NCBI RefSeq assembly: GCF_003008615.1 | Contig: NZ_CP027657.1 | Coordinates: forward strand, 3,906,001 to 3,970,000 | DNA from: Pseudomonas mendocina | Lineage (GTDB): Bacteria > Pseudomonadota > Gammaproteobacteria > Pseudomonadales > Pseudomonadaceae | Direction of reading: 5' to 3' | Length of the DNA stretch: 64,000 nucleotides | Part shown: positions 19,485 through 27,788 of the stretch, one piece after another | Numbering within the stretch: the stretch's first letter is position 1 | Layout: each line of letters begins with the position of its first letter | Position numbers and translations under genes: made by a program | Notes under the pieces: model-generated | The model's input: only the letters and a program-made list of their open reading frames with translations | Told to the model about the DNA's origin: nothing | Database searches by the model: none

Positions 19485-19772
19485 GTAATGTGACTCCTGA
19501 AAGCGTGGACGAGGGTTGGACAGGGCTTCGGGGCGAATGTTCGCGCTAATGGCCAGTTGCCTGCCTGAAACAACGTGTTACCGATGGGGACATGCTGGCC
19601 TCTGGCCGCCGTCCGTCACCACGACCAAAGGCCGGGGATCATCGGCCAAACCTGCACGTCACAAGACTGAGCCGCCGTTGCAGTCGGACGTTGCCTACGC
19701 AGACCTGCCTGAAGTCTGTCGCGGGTGATCGCTGCGCTGCGCGGTGTTGAAGTAGCGTGCAGGAGAATAACA

Positions 19773-21470
19773 ATGACAATGCTCTTTCGGCGCTGGCCAT
19801 CGCGTGTGGTGGTCGGCAGTTTACTGGTTTTGCCCGTCGCACAGGTGCAGGCATCCGGTTATCACTTTGGTTCGCAATCGGTGGCGGCGCAGGGTTCGGC
19901 GCACGCCAACGGTGCCGAGGCAGCCGACCCCTCGACCATTTTCTACAACCCGGCCGGCCTGGCCAGACTCAAGGGCACTCAGGTGACCTCCGGTTTGAGC
20001 ATTCTGCTGCCGGATGGCAAGTATGAGGACAAGGGTAGCACCGACGTGTTCGGCAATCCGGTGTCGGGGGATGCCGGCAAGTTCCTGCCCGATGCCGCCG
20101 CAGCGCCCAATTTCTATTTCTCCCATGAGATCAACGATCAGGTAACGGTGGGCCTCGGCATCTTCACCCCGTTCGGTGCCAAGCTCGATTACAAGGAGGA
20201 CTGGGCCGGGCGTTATGGCATCCAGTCGGCCAGCCTGGAGACCGTGACCTTCAACCCGAGCATTTCCTTCCGTTTCAATGAACATCACAGCATCGGCTTC
20301 GGGGTGTCGGCGCAGTACATCAAGTCGATCCAGCGCGGAGCGGCGGATGTCAAAGGCGCATCGCGGCAGTTGGCCGGGCAGTTCGTCGATGCCAACTATG
20401 AAAGTACCCGTAACGCGGCGGATCCCATTCTCGGGCCGATCGTCGGAATCATTGCCGGAGTTCCTGTGCCGGATGAAATCACCTCCTGCGGTGGTGTGGC
20501 GGATCGAGACGGCTTTGTCGATTGTGTGGCGGGCAACTTCGCCGACAACGTGCAGGGCGATGGCTATTTCCGGGTCAAGGGTGACGATTGGGGCTTTGGC
20601 TGGAACATCGGCTATTTGTGGGAGCCGACCGAGTCGACGCGTTTTGGCGTGTCCTATCGCTCCAATATTCGCCACACCCTGGAAGGTGAGACCAAGTGGA
20701 GCTTCGCTGGGGTACAGGGGGGCGTCCCGTCCCCGGATACGTCGCTCGAGGGTGGCTTCACTATCCCTGTGCTCGACATCTACGTTCCCCCGACCGACGC
20801 GTTGCAAGAGTTGTTCGACGAAGGCAACTGGGTCAACCCGGGGGAGTTCGCTGCGACTCGTCTGCATCCCAACTCAAAGGCCAAGACCGCCATCGATACG
20901 CCGGAGATGCTCTCCTTCAACGCCTTCCACCAGTTGAACGACAAGGTGGCGCTGATGGCGGATCTGACCTTTACCCGGCATTCGCGACTCGACGAAGTGC
21001 GCATCGGTATCGATCAGGTGGCGGGCTATCCCTACTTCAACGGCGTGACCGAGGGCGACCTGAGCGTCAAGCAGGACTGGAAGGACAGCTACAAGATCTC
21101 CCTGGGCATGAACTACCAGTACAGCGATGACCTGCTGCTGCGCACCGGCGTGGCCTATGACCGCTCACCGGTCAATTCGCCACAGTTGCGTCATCCGGCC
21201 TTTCCCGATGCGGATCGCTACTGGCTGTCGCTTGGCGCCAACTACAAGGTAACGCCTGACACATCGCTGGATTTCGCCTACAGCTACGTGCAGTTCTCCA
21301 GCGGCAAGATGGATTACCAGGATGGCTGTTCGCCGGCCGGCTGGGTGCCGGGCTCCGGTGGCCTGTATCAGGACAGTGGCGTGCGCTGCACCGGCAACGG
21401 TGGCAACTTCAAGGGCGAGTACGAGACCCGTATCCATTTCATCGGCCTGGCGTTGAACCATTCGTTCTGA
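19773..21470 (+). CDS. FadL/OmpP1-family outer-membrane hydrophobic-compound channel
   Basis: A 565-residue outer-membrane beta-barrel of the FadL family, which imports long-chain fatty acids or other hydrophobic molecules. The signal peptide ends near QVQAS. The N-terminal hatch is marked by SQSVAAQGSAHANGAEAADPSTIFYNPAGLARLKGT, and the chain ends in a typical aromatic residue (HFIGLALNHSF). It is about 100 residues longer than E. coli FadL; an insert around residues 205-260 includes a cysteine pair (TSCGGVADRDGFVDCVAG) and probably enlarges extracellular loops. ATG 19773 is chosen because AGGAG lies eight bases upstream; an upstream in-frame start adds an unlikely leader. Confidence 0.88.
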   Translation: MTMLFRRWPSRVVVGSLLVLPVAQVQASGYHFGSQSVAAQGSAHANGAEAADPSTIFYNPAGLARLKGTQVTSGLSILLPDGKYEDKGSTDVFGNPVSGDAGKFLPDAAAAPNFYFSHEINDQVTVGLGIFTPFGAKLDYKEDWAGRYGIQSASLETVTFNPSISFRFNEHHSIGFGVSAQYIKSIQRGAADVKGASRQLAGQFVDANYESTRNAADPILGPIVGIIAGVPVPDEITSCGGVADRDGFVDCVAGNFADNVQGDGYFRVKGDDWGFGWNIGYLWEPTESTRFGVSYRSNIRHTLEGETKWSFAGVQGGVPSPDTSLEGGFTIPVLDIYVPPTDALQELFDEGNWVNPGEFAATRLHPNSKAKTAIDTPEMLSFNAFHQLNDKVALMADLTFTRHSRLDEVRIGIDQVAGYPYFNGVTEGDLSVKQDWKDSYKISLGMNYQYSDDLLLRTGVAYDRSPVNSPQLRHPAFPDADRYWLSLGANYKVTPDTSLDFAYSYVQFSSGKMDYQDGCSPAGWVPGSGGLYQDSGVRCTGNGGNFKGEYETRIHFIGLALNHSF

Positions 21471-21530
21471 TCCGCCTGAGCGGCGAGCGGGGGTGCTAGA
21501 ATCGGGCCCCCGTTCGCTGTCGCCCCTCCC

Positions 21531-22253
21531 ATGACTCAACCAGCCCCACATGCCGTCGCCCGTTTGCGTGCCGAACGCTTGGCGCGCAGCCTGAAACCCT
21601 TCGTTGCCCGCGGCTCACGCGCCGAGCGCTGCCCGAATTGCCGGGTGCAGCCAACCCACTGCCTGTGCGCCTGGCGTCCGCAGGTACAGGCCAATGCCGG
21701 GATGTGCCTGGTGATGCACGACATCGAGGCGCTCAAGCCGAGCAACACCGGCTGGTTGATCGCCGATGTGGTACCCGAGACTCATGCGTTCGGTTGGGCG
21801 CGCACGGCCGTGGAGCCGGGGCTGCTGGCGTTGCTGGCCGATCCGCAGTGGCAGCCGTTTCTGGTCTTCCCGGGGGAGTATGTCGCGCCGCAGCGAGTCG
21901 TCGAAGAGGTGAATCTGGCACCCGGCAAACGCCCCTTGTTCGTGCTGCTCGATGCCACCTGGACCGAGGCGCGCAAGATGTTTCGCAAGAGCCCGTATCT
22001 GGATGCACTACCGGTGCTCAGCCTGACGCCAGCACAGTTATCGCGCTATCGCCTGCGGCGCTCCACCCGTGGCGAGCACCTGTGCACTGCCGAAGTGGCA
22101 GCCATGTGCCTGGAGCTGGCCGGCGACCTGCGCGCCGGCGAGGCGCTGGATGATTACCTGGATGCCTTCAGCCAGCATTATCTGGCGGCCAAACGACGTC
22201 TGCCGCTGGATCTCAACGATCCTTTGCATCAGCGTTTGCAGGCGTACCGCTGA
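21531..22253 (+). CDS. DTW-domain tRNA-uridine aminocarboxypropyltransferase
   Basis: A 240-residue DTW-domain protein. The domain signature DATWTEARKMFRKSPYLDALP and an N-terminal cysteine cluster (CPNCRVQPTHCLC) are present, with SRYRLRRSTRGEHLCTAEVA downstream. E. coli relatives TapT (YfiP) and TuaA use SAM to add the acp group to uridine in tRNA. Which position this one modifies cannot be told. A TAGAAT -10-like hexamer lies 29 bases before the ATG. Its last 41 bases overlap the 3' end of the convergent EamA gene. Confidence 0.85.
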   Translation: MTQPAPHAVARLRAERLARSLKPFVARGSRAERCPNCRVQPTHCLCAWRPQVQANAGMCLVMHDIEALKPSNTGWLIADVVPETHAFGWARTAVEPGLLALLADPQWQPFLVFPGEYVAPQRVVEEVNLAPGKRPLFVLLDATWTEARKMFRKSPYLDALPVLSLTPAQLSRYRLRRSTRGEHLCTAEVAAMCLELAGDLRAGEALDDYLDAFSQHYLAAKRRLPLDLNDPLHQRLQAYR

Positions 22254-23139
22254 GCTCGATTGGCAGTGGTTTCGGCCACAATTGGGCCAAGAGCATGCCG
22301 GCGAACATCAGCGCGCAGCCCAGATAGCCGCGTAGTTCCAGCATTTCACCGAGCAGCAGGGCGCCGGCGATAGCGGCGAATACGGCCTCCAGCGAGAAGA
22401 TGATCGCTGCGTGCGAGGCGATGGCGTGCTGCTGGGCGATGACCTGCAGGGTGAAGCCGATCGCCACCCCGAAAATGCCGCCATAGAGGATGGCCGGGCC
22501 GGCTTTGAGGATGCCCTCCAGCGTTGCCGTCTCGAACACCAGGGCCAGTGCCAGGCTGATCACCGCGCAGGTGGCGAACTGGATCAGTGCCAAGCGCAGC
22601 GGGTCATGGCGGCTGGCGAAGAAACCCACCAACAGCACATGGATGCCCCAGACGAAGGCGCCAGCCAGCTGCAGCCAGTCGCCGGATGCCACGGTGAACC
22701 CTTCGCCGACGCTGAGCAGGAACATGCCGACTACAGCCAGGCTGGCGCCCAGCCAGATGCCGAGGCTGCTTTTCTGGCCGATGAAGAGACCGAGCAGCGG
22801 TACCACGATCACATACAGACCGGTGATGAAGCCGGAGTTGGTCACGGTGGTGAACATCAGACCAACTTGCTGCAGGTTGATACCGATCGCCAGCGCCAGC
22901 CCCATGATGACGCCGCCCAGCAGCAGACCTCGGCTAGGGGCCGGACTCGGCTGCCGGCTGCGCCGTTGTATAAGGAGGATCACCGGGATCAGCACCAGGC
23001 TGGCGAGGACGAAGCGCAGACCGGAATAAAGGAAGGGGCCGATATTTTCCATGCCCAGTTGCTGGGCGACGAACACGCTTCCCCAGATCATCGCGGTAAT
23101 CAGCATCAACAGGTCGGCGCGCAGGGCTTGGCTTCGCAT
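22213..23139 (-). CDS. EamA/DMT-family transporter
   Basis: A 308-residue inner-membrane protein with two EamA repeats and about ten hydrophobic segments, e.g. LRADLLMLITAMIWGSVFVAQQ and AAIIFSLEAVFAAIAGALLLGEML. The family exports amino acids or other metabolites; the substrate cannot be predicted. The frame extends 69 codons upstream, but ATG 23139 (MRSQALRADLL) begins just before the first membrane helix and fits family length. It converges with and overlaps the DTW gene. Confidence 0.85.
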   Translation of the reverse strand: MRSQALRADLLMLITAMIWGSVFVAQQLGMENIGPFLYSGLRFVLASLVLIPVILLIQRRSRQPSPAPSRGLLLGGVIMGLALAIGINLQQVGLMFTTVTNSGFITGLYVIVVPLLGLFIGQKSSLGIWLGASLAVVGMFLLSVGEGFTVASGDWLQLAGAFVWGIHVLLVGFFASRHDPLRLALIQFATCAVISLALALVFETATLEGILKAGPAILYGGIFGVAIGFTLQVIAQQHAIASHAAIIFSLEAVFAAIAGALLLGEMLELRGYLGCALMFAGMLLAQLWPKPLPIELSGTPANADAKDR

Positions 23140-23345
23140 CTGGTAGTCTCGGCGGACAAAGCAGCGCATCCTGCCGTAAAGCATTGCGCTTGACCACCCC
23201 GTCATCGCTCGGCATGCTGGGCGCCGCCGTCGATCCGTGTGGGGAGCCTGCTGCGTTGAAATTCGCAGGCTTGAGCGGATAGCAGGTAAATAAAGCACTG
23301 CCATACTCACCTCAGTGCCACTCATAACAAGAACAGGATCCGTCA

Positions 23346-23996
23346 ATGGCCGCCTACGAAATCCTGATTGCCGATGATCACCCGCTGTTTCGCAGCGCGT
23401 TGCAGCAAGCCTTGACGCTGGGCCTGGGCCCTCAGGTTCGGCTGGTGGAGGCTGCCAGCATCGCCGAGCTCGAAGCCTGCCTGGCCGAGAAGAACGACTG
23501 GGATCTGGTGTTGTTGGATCTGAACATGCCGGGTGCCTACGGCTTTTCCGGCCTGGTCTTGCTGAGAGGACAATACCCGCAGATTCCTGTGGTGATGATC
23601 TCCGCGCAGGAAGAGGCTTCGGTGGTCAATCGCTCCCGCGAGTTCGGTGCCAGTGGCTTCATCCCCAAGTCCAGTTCGCTGGAAATCATCCAGCAGGCTG
23701 TACGCCAGGTGCTCGACGGGGATACCTGGTGGCCGCAACTGGCGGAAGAGGCCGCGCCAGTCTCGGCTGAGGCCAAGGCTGCCAGCGCCGGTCTGGCCAG
23801 TCTCACGCCACAGCAGTTCCGAGTGTTGACCATGGTCTGCGAAGGCCTGCTGAACAAGCAGATCGCCTACGAATTGAGCGTGTCCGAGGCGACCGTCAAG
23901 GCTCACGTTACCGCCATTTTCCGTAAGCTGGGCGTGCGAACCCGTACCCAGGCGGCCTTGCTGTTGCAGCAGATGGAATCGATTCCAGGGCAATAA
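23346..23996 (+). CDS. erdR: LuxR-family response regulator ErdR
   Basis: A 216-residue NarL/LuxR-type response regulator. The receiver domain has the acidic pocket IADDHP, the phospho-acceptor D58 (VLLDLNMPG) and the conserved lysine in IPKSS. The C-terminal HTH (about residues 148-210) reads LTPQQFRVLTMVCEGLLNKQIAYELSVSEATVKAHV. Sequence and position next to dgkA match P. aeruginosa ErdR (PA3604), reported to control acetate and ethanol utilisation. Its cognate kinase is not in the window. Confidence 0.88.
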   Translation: MAAYEILIADDHPLFRSALQQALTLGLGPQVRLVEAASIAELEACLAEKNDWDLVLLDLNMPGAYGFSGLVLLRGQYPQIPVVMISAQEEASVVNRSREFGASGFIPKSSSLEIIQQAVRQVLDGDTWWPQLAEEAAPVSAEAKAASAGLASLTPQQFRVLTMVCEGLLNKQIAYELSVSEATVKAHVTAIFRKLGVRTRTQAALLLQQMESIPGQ

Positions 23997-24048
23997 GGCG
24001 ACGAATACAGTAAGCTTCGCGCCTTTCCACCGTGGGGCAGGGCGCAGC

Positions 24049-24414
24049 ATGTCGCCATTCAAGGGTCAGACCGGCCTGAAACGTATCCTCAACGCTGCCA
24101 GTTATTCGCTCGACGGTTTGCGCGCTGCCTTTCTCGGTGAAGCGGCCTTTCGTCAACTGGTGCTGCTCAACTGCGTACTCATCCCCTCGGCATTTCTGCT
24201 CGACGTCAGTCGCGCAGAGCGGGCATTGATGGTGGCGGTCTGCCTGCTGGCGCTGATCGTCGAGTTGCTCAACTCGGCCATCGAAGCGGCCATCGACCGT
24301 ATTTCCCTTGAGCGTCACCCGCTTTCCAAGAATGCCAAGGACATGGGCAGCGCTGCGCAGTTCGTCGCGCTTGGCATGATCGCAGCGGTCTGGGCGGTCA
24401 TCCTGCTGGGCTGA
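24049..24414 (+). CDS. dgkA: diacylglycerol kinase DgkA
   Basis: A 121-residue integral-membrane kinase that phosphorylates diacylglycerol to phosphatidic acid, recycling lipid left from membrane-derived glucan synthesis. The signature ELLNSAIEAAIDRISLERHPLSKNAKDMGSAAQFVAL carries the catalytic glutamate and asparagine; three hydrophobic segments are visible. It lies 52 bases after erdR, in the order seen in other pseudomonads. Confidence 0.95.
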   Translation: MSPFKGQTGLKRILNAASYSLDGLRAAFLGEAAFRQLVLLNCVLIPSAFLLDVSRAERALMVAVCLLALIVELLNSAIEAAIDRISLERHPLSKNAKDMGSAAQFVALGMIAAVWAVILLG

Positions 24415-24416
24415 GC

Positions 24417-25343
24417 TCAGACGATGGGCGGCAGTACGATCTCGTCGCTACGCGTCACCCCGGCGGTGAGCGTCTGGCATTGTTCGAGAAACTCGCGCAT
24501 CGCCGATGTCTGGTATTTCTGCTTGTGCCAGATGAAGTAGAACTGCCGGCGCAGATCCAGCTCGGGTGTGTCCACGGCCACCAGGCTGCCGCGGCGGAAC
24601 GCATCGCGCAGGGCCAGGCGCGAGATGCAGCCGATACCCAGGCCTGACTCCACGGCGCGTTTGATTGCCTCGGTGTGCTCCAGCTCCAGGCGCACGTTCA
24701 GGCTGTGCGGGTGGTGGCGCATGGCTTGATCGAAGGTCAGTCGGGTGCCTGAACCCTGCTCGCGAAGAATCCAGGCTTCCTGAGTCAGCTGCTCCAGCGT
24801 GGCGCTGCCACGTTTCGCCAGCGGGTGCGGGGGCGCGCAGAAGACCGTCAGTTCATCTTCCACCCAGGGCTGAACCTCGATGTCCGGGTGCTGGCAATCG
24901 CCTTCGATTAGACCCAGATCAAGTTCGTAGTGGGCGATCTGTTGGACGATATGCGCTGTATTGCGTACATGCAGGCTGACTCGGCATTCGGGGTGGCTCT
25001 GCATGAAGTTGCCGATCAGCAGCGTGGCCAGGTAGTTGCCCACGGTCAGGGTGGCGCCCAGGTTCAGCGAGCCGAAACTGCTCTTGCCACTGAGCAGGCG
25101 CTCGATTTCCTTGGCCTGGTCGAGCAATGCCACCGCCTGCGGCAGGAGCTGATGGCCCAGGGCATTGAGGCTCAGACGTTTGCCAACGCGATCGAACAAC
25201 TGGCAATCGGATTGCCGTTCCAGTTCGGTCAGCGAGGTACTGGTGGCCGACTGCGACAGAGCAAGGGATTCGGCGGCGCGCGAGACGCTTTCGTGCTGCG
25301 CGACGGAAACGAAAACCTGGAGTTGCCTGAGAGTAAATCGCAT
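24417..25343 (-). CDS. finR: LysR-family regulator FinR
   Basis: A 308-residue LysR-type regulator with an N-terminal winged HTH (FTLRQLQVFVSVAQHESVSRAAESLALSQSATSTSLTELERQ) and an effector-binding domain from about residue 90. It is divergent from fpr, the arrangement known for FinR in Pseudomonas, where it activates fpr under oxidative stress. The gene ends two bases from the convergent dgkA stop. No clear Shine-Dalgarno precedes ATG 25343. A palindrome with LysR spacing begins three bases before the start codon, so autoregulation is likely. Confidence 0.88.
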   Translation of the reverse strand: MRFTLRQLQVFVSVAQHESVSRAAESLALSQSATSTSLTELERQSDCQLFDRVGKRLSLNALGHQLLPQAVALLDQAKEIERLLSGKSSFGSLNLGATLTVGNYLATLLIGNFMQSHPECRVSLHVRNTAHIVQQIAHYELDLGLIEGDCQHPDIEVQPWVEDELTVFCAPPHPLAKRGSATLEQLTQEAWILREQGSGTRLTFDQAMRHHPHSLNVRLELEHTEAIKRAVESGLGIGCISRLALRDAFRRGSLVAVDTPELDLRRQFYFIWHKQKYQTSAMREFLEQCQTLTAGVTRSDEIVLPPIV

Positions 25344-25345
25344 AT

Positions 25346-25369
25346 CGATATAACCAATAACCTATATCG
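25346..25369. promoter_or_regulatory. candidate FinR operator in the finR-fpr gap
   Basis: The inverted repeat CGATATA-N10-TATATCG contains a T-N11-A core as expected for a LysR-type site. It lies just upstream of finR and 11 bases upstream of the fpr -35 box, a good place for activation of fpr and repression of finR. Confidence 0.5.
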
Positions 25370-25380
25370 TAATAACCCAC

Positions 25381-25409
25381 TTAACAGATATTCTCGGCGC
25401 AATTAGAAT
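25381..25409 (+). promoter_or_regulatory. fpr promoter
   Basis: TTAACA (25381-25386) and TAGAAT (25404-25409) with the optimal 17-base spacer lie about 50 bases before the fpr ATG. Confidence 0.65.
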
Positions 25410-25459
25410 GCCGCGCAATCGCGCCGTCCTGGTGCCCGAGCTTTTCCGAGGAAATCATC

Positions 25460-26239
25460 ATGAGCAACATGAACGTCGAGCGCGTGCTCAGCGTCCACCA
25501 CTGGAACGATACCCTTTTCAGCTTCAAGTGCACCCGCGATCCGGGTCTGCGCTTCGAGAATGGCCAGTTCGTGATGATCGGTCTGCAACAGCCCAACGGC
25601 CGCCCGCTGATGCGCGCCTACTCCATCGCCAGCCCGAACTGGGAAGAGCATCTGGAGTTCTTCAGCATCAAGGTGCCGGACGGCCCGTTGACCTCGCAGC
25701 TGCAGCACCTCAAGGAAGGCGACGAGATCATCATCAGCAAGAAGCCTACCGGTACTCTGGTGCTCGATGACCTCAACCCTGGCAAGCACCTGTACCTGCT
25801 CAGCACCGGTACCGGTCTGGCGCCGTTCATGAGCGTGATCCAGGATCCGGAAACCTACGAGCGTTTCGAGAAGGTCATTCTGGTGCACGGTGTGCGTTAC
25901 GTGAACGAAGTTGCCTACCGCGAGTTCATCACTGAGCATCTGCCGCAGAACGAATTCTTTGGCGATGCGCTGAAGAGCAAGCTGATCTACTACCCGACCG
26001 TAACCCGCGAGCCGTTCGAGAATCAGGGGCGTCTGACCGACCTGATGCGCAGCGGCAAGCTGTTCGCCGACATTGGCCTGCCACCGATCAACCCGCAGGA
26101 CGACCGCGCCATGATCTGCGGCAGCCCGAGCATGCTCGACGAGACCAGTGAAGTGCTCGACAGCTTCGGTCTGAAGATTTCCCCGCGTATGCGTGAGCCG
26201 GGTGACTACCTGATCGAGCGCGCCTTCGTCGAGAAGTAA
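25460..26239 (+). CDS. fpr: ferredoxin/flavodoxin-NADP+ reductase Fpr
   Basis: A 259-residue FAD enzyme that exchanges electrons between NADPH and ferredoxin or flavodoxin, supporting iron-sulphur repair and oxidative-stress defence. The FAD motif is RAYSIAS, the NADP-binding segment is LLSTGTGLAPFMSVIQ, and the C-terminal nucleotide region contains MICGSPSMLDE. The chain ends in AFVEK. GAGGAAA precedes the ATG. It is divergent from finR and followed within six bases by a short repeat element. Confidence 0.96.
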   Translation: MSNMNVERVLSVHHWNDTLFSFKCTRDPGLRFENGQFVMIGLQQPNGRPLMRAYSIASPNWEEHLEFFSIKVPDGPLTSQLQHLKEGDEIIISKKPTGTLVLDDLNPGKHLYLLSTGTGLAPFMSVIQDPETYERFEKVILVHGVRYVNEVAYREFITEHLPQNEFFGDALKSKLIYYPTVTREPFENQGRLTDLMRSGKLFADIGLPPINPQDDRAMICGSPSMLDETSEVLDSFGLKISPRMREPGDYLIERAFVEK

Positions 26240-26244
26240 GCCGT

Positions 26245-26376
26245 CGATCTGCTGCGCGTCGGCCCTGCTGCGTTAAAAACAGGCTCGAAATGCTCATGTG
26301 CTACAGCACACTCCGCTTTCTCGCCTGTTTTTGTGGGGCCGCCATCGGTATTGCATGGCTCTAGCTCGCAAGATCG
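26245..26376. repeat. short repeat element after fpr (internally deleted copy of the 54877 element)
   Basis: This 132-base stretch matches the two ends and centre of the element at 54877-55100: GATCTGCTGCGCGTCGGCCC, GCGTTAAAAACAGGCT, and near the right end GGCCGCCATCGGTATTG and GGCTCTAGCTCGC. The longer copy has about 80 extra bases in the middle. Internal arms (AAAACAGGC and GCCTGTTTTTG) can form a hairpin. Its terminal repeats have decayed to CGATC...GATCG. Confidence 0.7.
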
Positions 26377-26382
26377 AATAAG

Positions 26383-26410
26383 AAAGCCGCCCGATGGGCG
26401 GCTTTGTCTT
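26383..26410. terminator. bidirectional terminator between fpr and ppiA
   Basis: A perfect 10-bp stem AAAGCCGCCC/GGGCGGCTTT with a three-base loop, A-rich on the left and T-rich on the right, serving both converging genes. Confidence 0.85.
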
Positions 26411-26421
26411 TTGTGTGGTGT

Positions 26422-26976
26422 CTACAGACGTTTGGCTTCGATGATCAGCACTGGCTCACGCGGTACGTTCTGGTGCATGCCGCGGTTGCCGGTCGGTACC
26501 TGGGCGATCTTGTCGACCACGTCCATGCCACGGGTGACCTTGCCGAATACGGCGTAGCCGAAGTCGCGCGAGCCGTGATCGAGGAAGGCGTTGTCCTTGT
26601 GGTTGATGAAGAACTGGCTGGTGGCCGAGTCACGAGCCTGGGTGCGGGCCATGGCCAGGGTGCCGCGAACATTGTGCAGGCCATTGTCGGCCTCATTCTT
26701 GATCGGTGCGTCGGTGTCCTTCTGGCGCATGTCGGCATCGAAGCCGCCGCCCTGAACCATGAAGCCCGGGATTACCCGGTGGAACTGGGTGCCGGCATAG
26801 AAGCCGCTGTCGACGTACTTGAGGAAGTTCTGCGTGCTGATCGGCGCCTTGTCGGCAGCCAGTTCGATTTCCACTTCGCCGAGGCTGGTGGTCAGCAGCA
26901 CCTTGGGGTTTTCCGCGGCCAGCAGACTGGTCGACAGCAGCAGGGCGCCAGTGGCAAGAACGAGTTGCTTGAGCAT
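26422..26976 (-). CDS. ppiA: periplasmic peptidyl-prolyl isomerase (cyclophilin) PpiA
   Basis: A 184-residue cyclophilin with a signal peptide ([20 protein letters not shown], cleaved near AENP), so probably periplasmic. The catalytic arginine and substrate pocket are in [14 protein letters not shown], with further family blocks [21 protein letters not shown] and AVFGKV. AAGGAAAA precedes the start. It lies five bases after the hydrolase gene on the same strand and is probably co-transcribed with it. Confidence 0.93.
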   Translation of the reverse strand: MLKQLVLATGALLLSTSLLAAENPKVLLTTSLGEVEIELAADKAPISTQNFLKYVDSGFYAGTQFHRVIPGFMVQGGGFDADMRQKDTDAPIKNEADNGLHNVRGTLAMARTQARDSATSQFFINHKDNAFLDHGSRDFGYAVFGKVTRGMDVVDKIAQVPTGNRGMHQNVPREPVLIIEAKRL

Positions 26977-26981
26977 GATGG

Positions 26982-27779
26982 TCAGTTTTCCTTGTTGGCA
27001 GTCTCACCGAGGAAGGCGAGTAGGGCGTTATTAAAGCGTTCCGGTTGATCCAGTGGTGTGGCGTGGCGCGAATTTTCGATCACCAGCAGGCGCGCGTTGG
27101 ACATTTCTGCCACGTATTCACGCTTGCGTTCGACCGGGGTGTAGTCGCGATCGGCGGTGATCACCAGCGTAGGACAGGTGATGCGATTGAGGCGTTCCCG
27201 CACGCCCCAGCCGATGATGGCGTCGAGGCTGGCGAGGTAGGCGCGCTTGTCATTCTGCGGCCAGCGTTCCTCGACCTTGCGCCTCAGTTCGGCCTGCTCC
27301 GGTTTGGGGAACAGCAGCTTGGCCAGCGCCTTGGCAATGGTCTCCAGGCTGAGCAGGCGCGATAGCGTCCAGCGTTTGCCGATCTCCAGCCAGTCCCGTG
27401 CGCTCTTGGCCTTCACTTCGGGGCCGCTGTTGACGATGGTCAGGCTGCGCAGCAGTTCGGGGCGGTCGACGCCGAGCTGAAAGCCGATCATGCCGCCCAT
27501 GGAGATGCCCACCAGATGCACGGGCGGCAGCTGCAGGTACTCGATCAGTGCGGCCACATCACTGGCAAAATCGGCAATGCGGTAAGCCTCGCGGGGTTTG
27601 TCCGAGCGGCCATGGCCGCGCACGTCGAGCGCAATTACCCGGTAGTGCTGGCTGAGCAACGGAATCTGGTACTCCCAGTCGCGAGTGCTCGAGCCCAGAC
27701 CATGCACCAGCAGCAGCGGCGTGCCATGGCCATAGTCTTCGTAATGCAGTTGGCAGCCATCGTTGTCGAAGTAGGGCAT
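26982..27779 (-). CDS. alpha/beta-fold hydrolase
   Basis: A 265-residue alpha/beta hydrolase. The oxyanion region is [13 protein letters not shown], the nucleophile elbow is GISMGGMIG, the likely acid is in [10 protein letters not shown], and the histidine is in [13 protein letters not shown]. The sequence resembles 3-oxoadipate enol-lactonase-like enzymes, but the context (LysR, azoreductase, cyclophilin) gives no pathway, so the substrate is open. GAGGA precedes the ATG. It sits between the LysR gene and ppiA, in the order of PA3225-PA3227. Confidence 0.8.
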   Translation of the reverse strand: MPYFDNDGCQLHYEDYGHGTPLLLVHGLGSSTRDWEYQIPLLSQHYRVIALDVRGHGRSDKPREAYRIADFASDVAALIEYLQLPPVHLVGISMGGMIGFQLGVDRPELLRSLTIVNSGPEVKAKSARDWLEIGKRWTLSRLLSLETIAKALAKLLFPKPEQAELRRKVEERWPQNDKRAYLASLDAIIGWGVRERLNRITCPTLVITADRDYTPVERKREYVAEMSNARLLVIENSRHATPLDQPERFNNALLAFLGETANKEN

Positions 27780-27788
27780 GGGCAGTCC

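Noticed and set aside
19560..19590. GAAAC/GTTAC half-sites resembling a PsrA operator upstream of the FadL gene
   Set aside because: One half is mismatched and the spacing is off; about 190 bases from the gene start, not enough for a call.
22411..23193. A 260-codon frame opposite the EamA gene
   Set aside because: It is rich in Gln, His and Asp as expected from the antisense of membrane-protein codons; the EamA frame has clear helices and family motifs.
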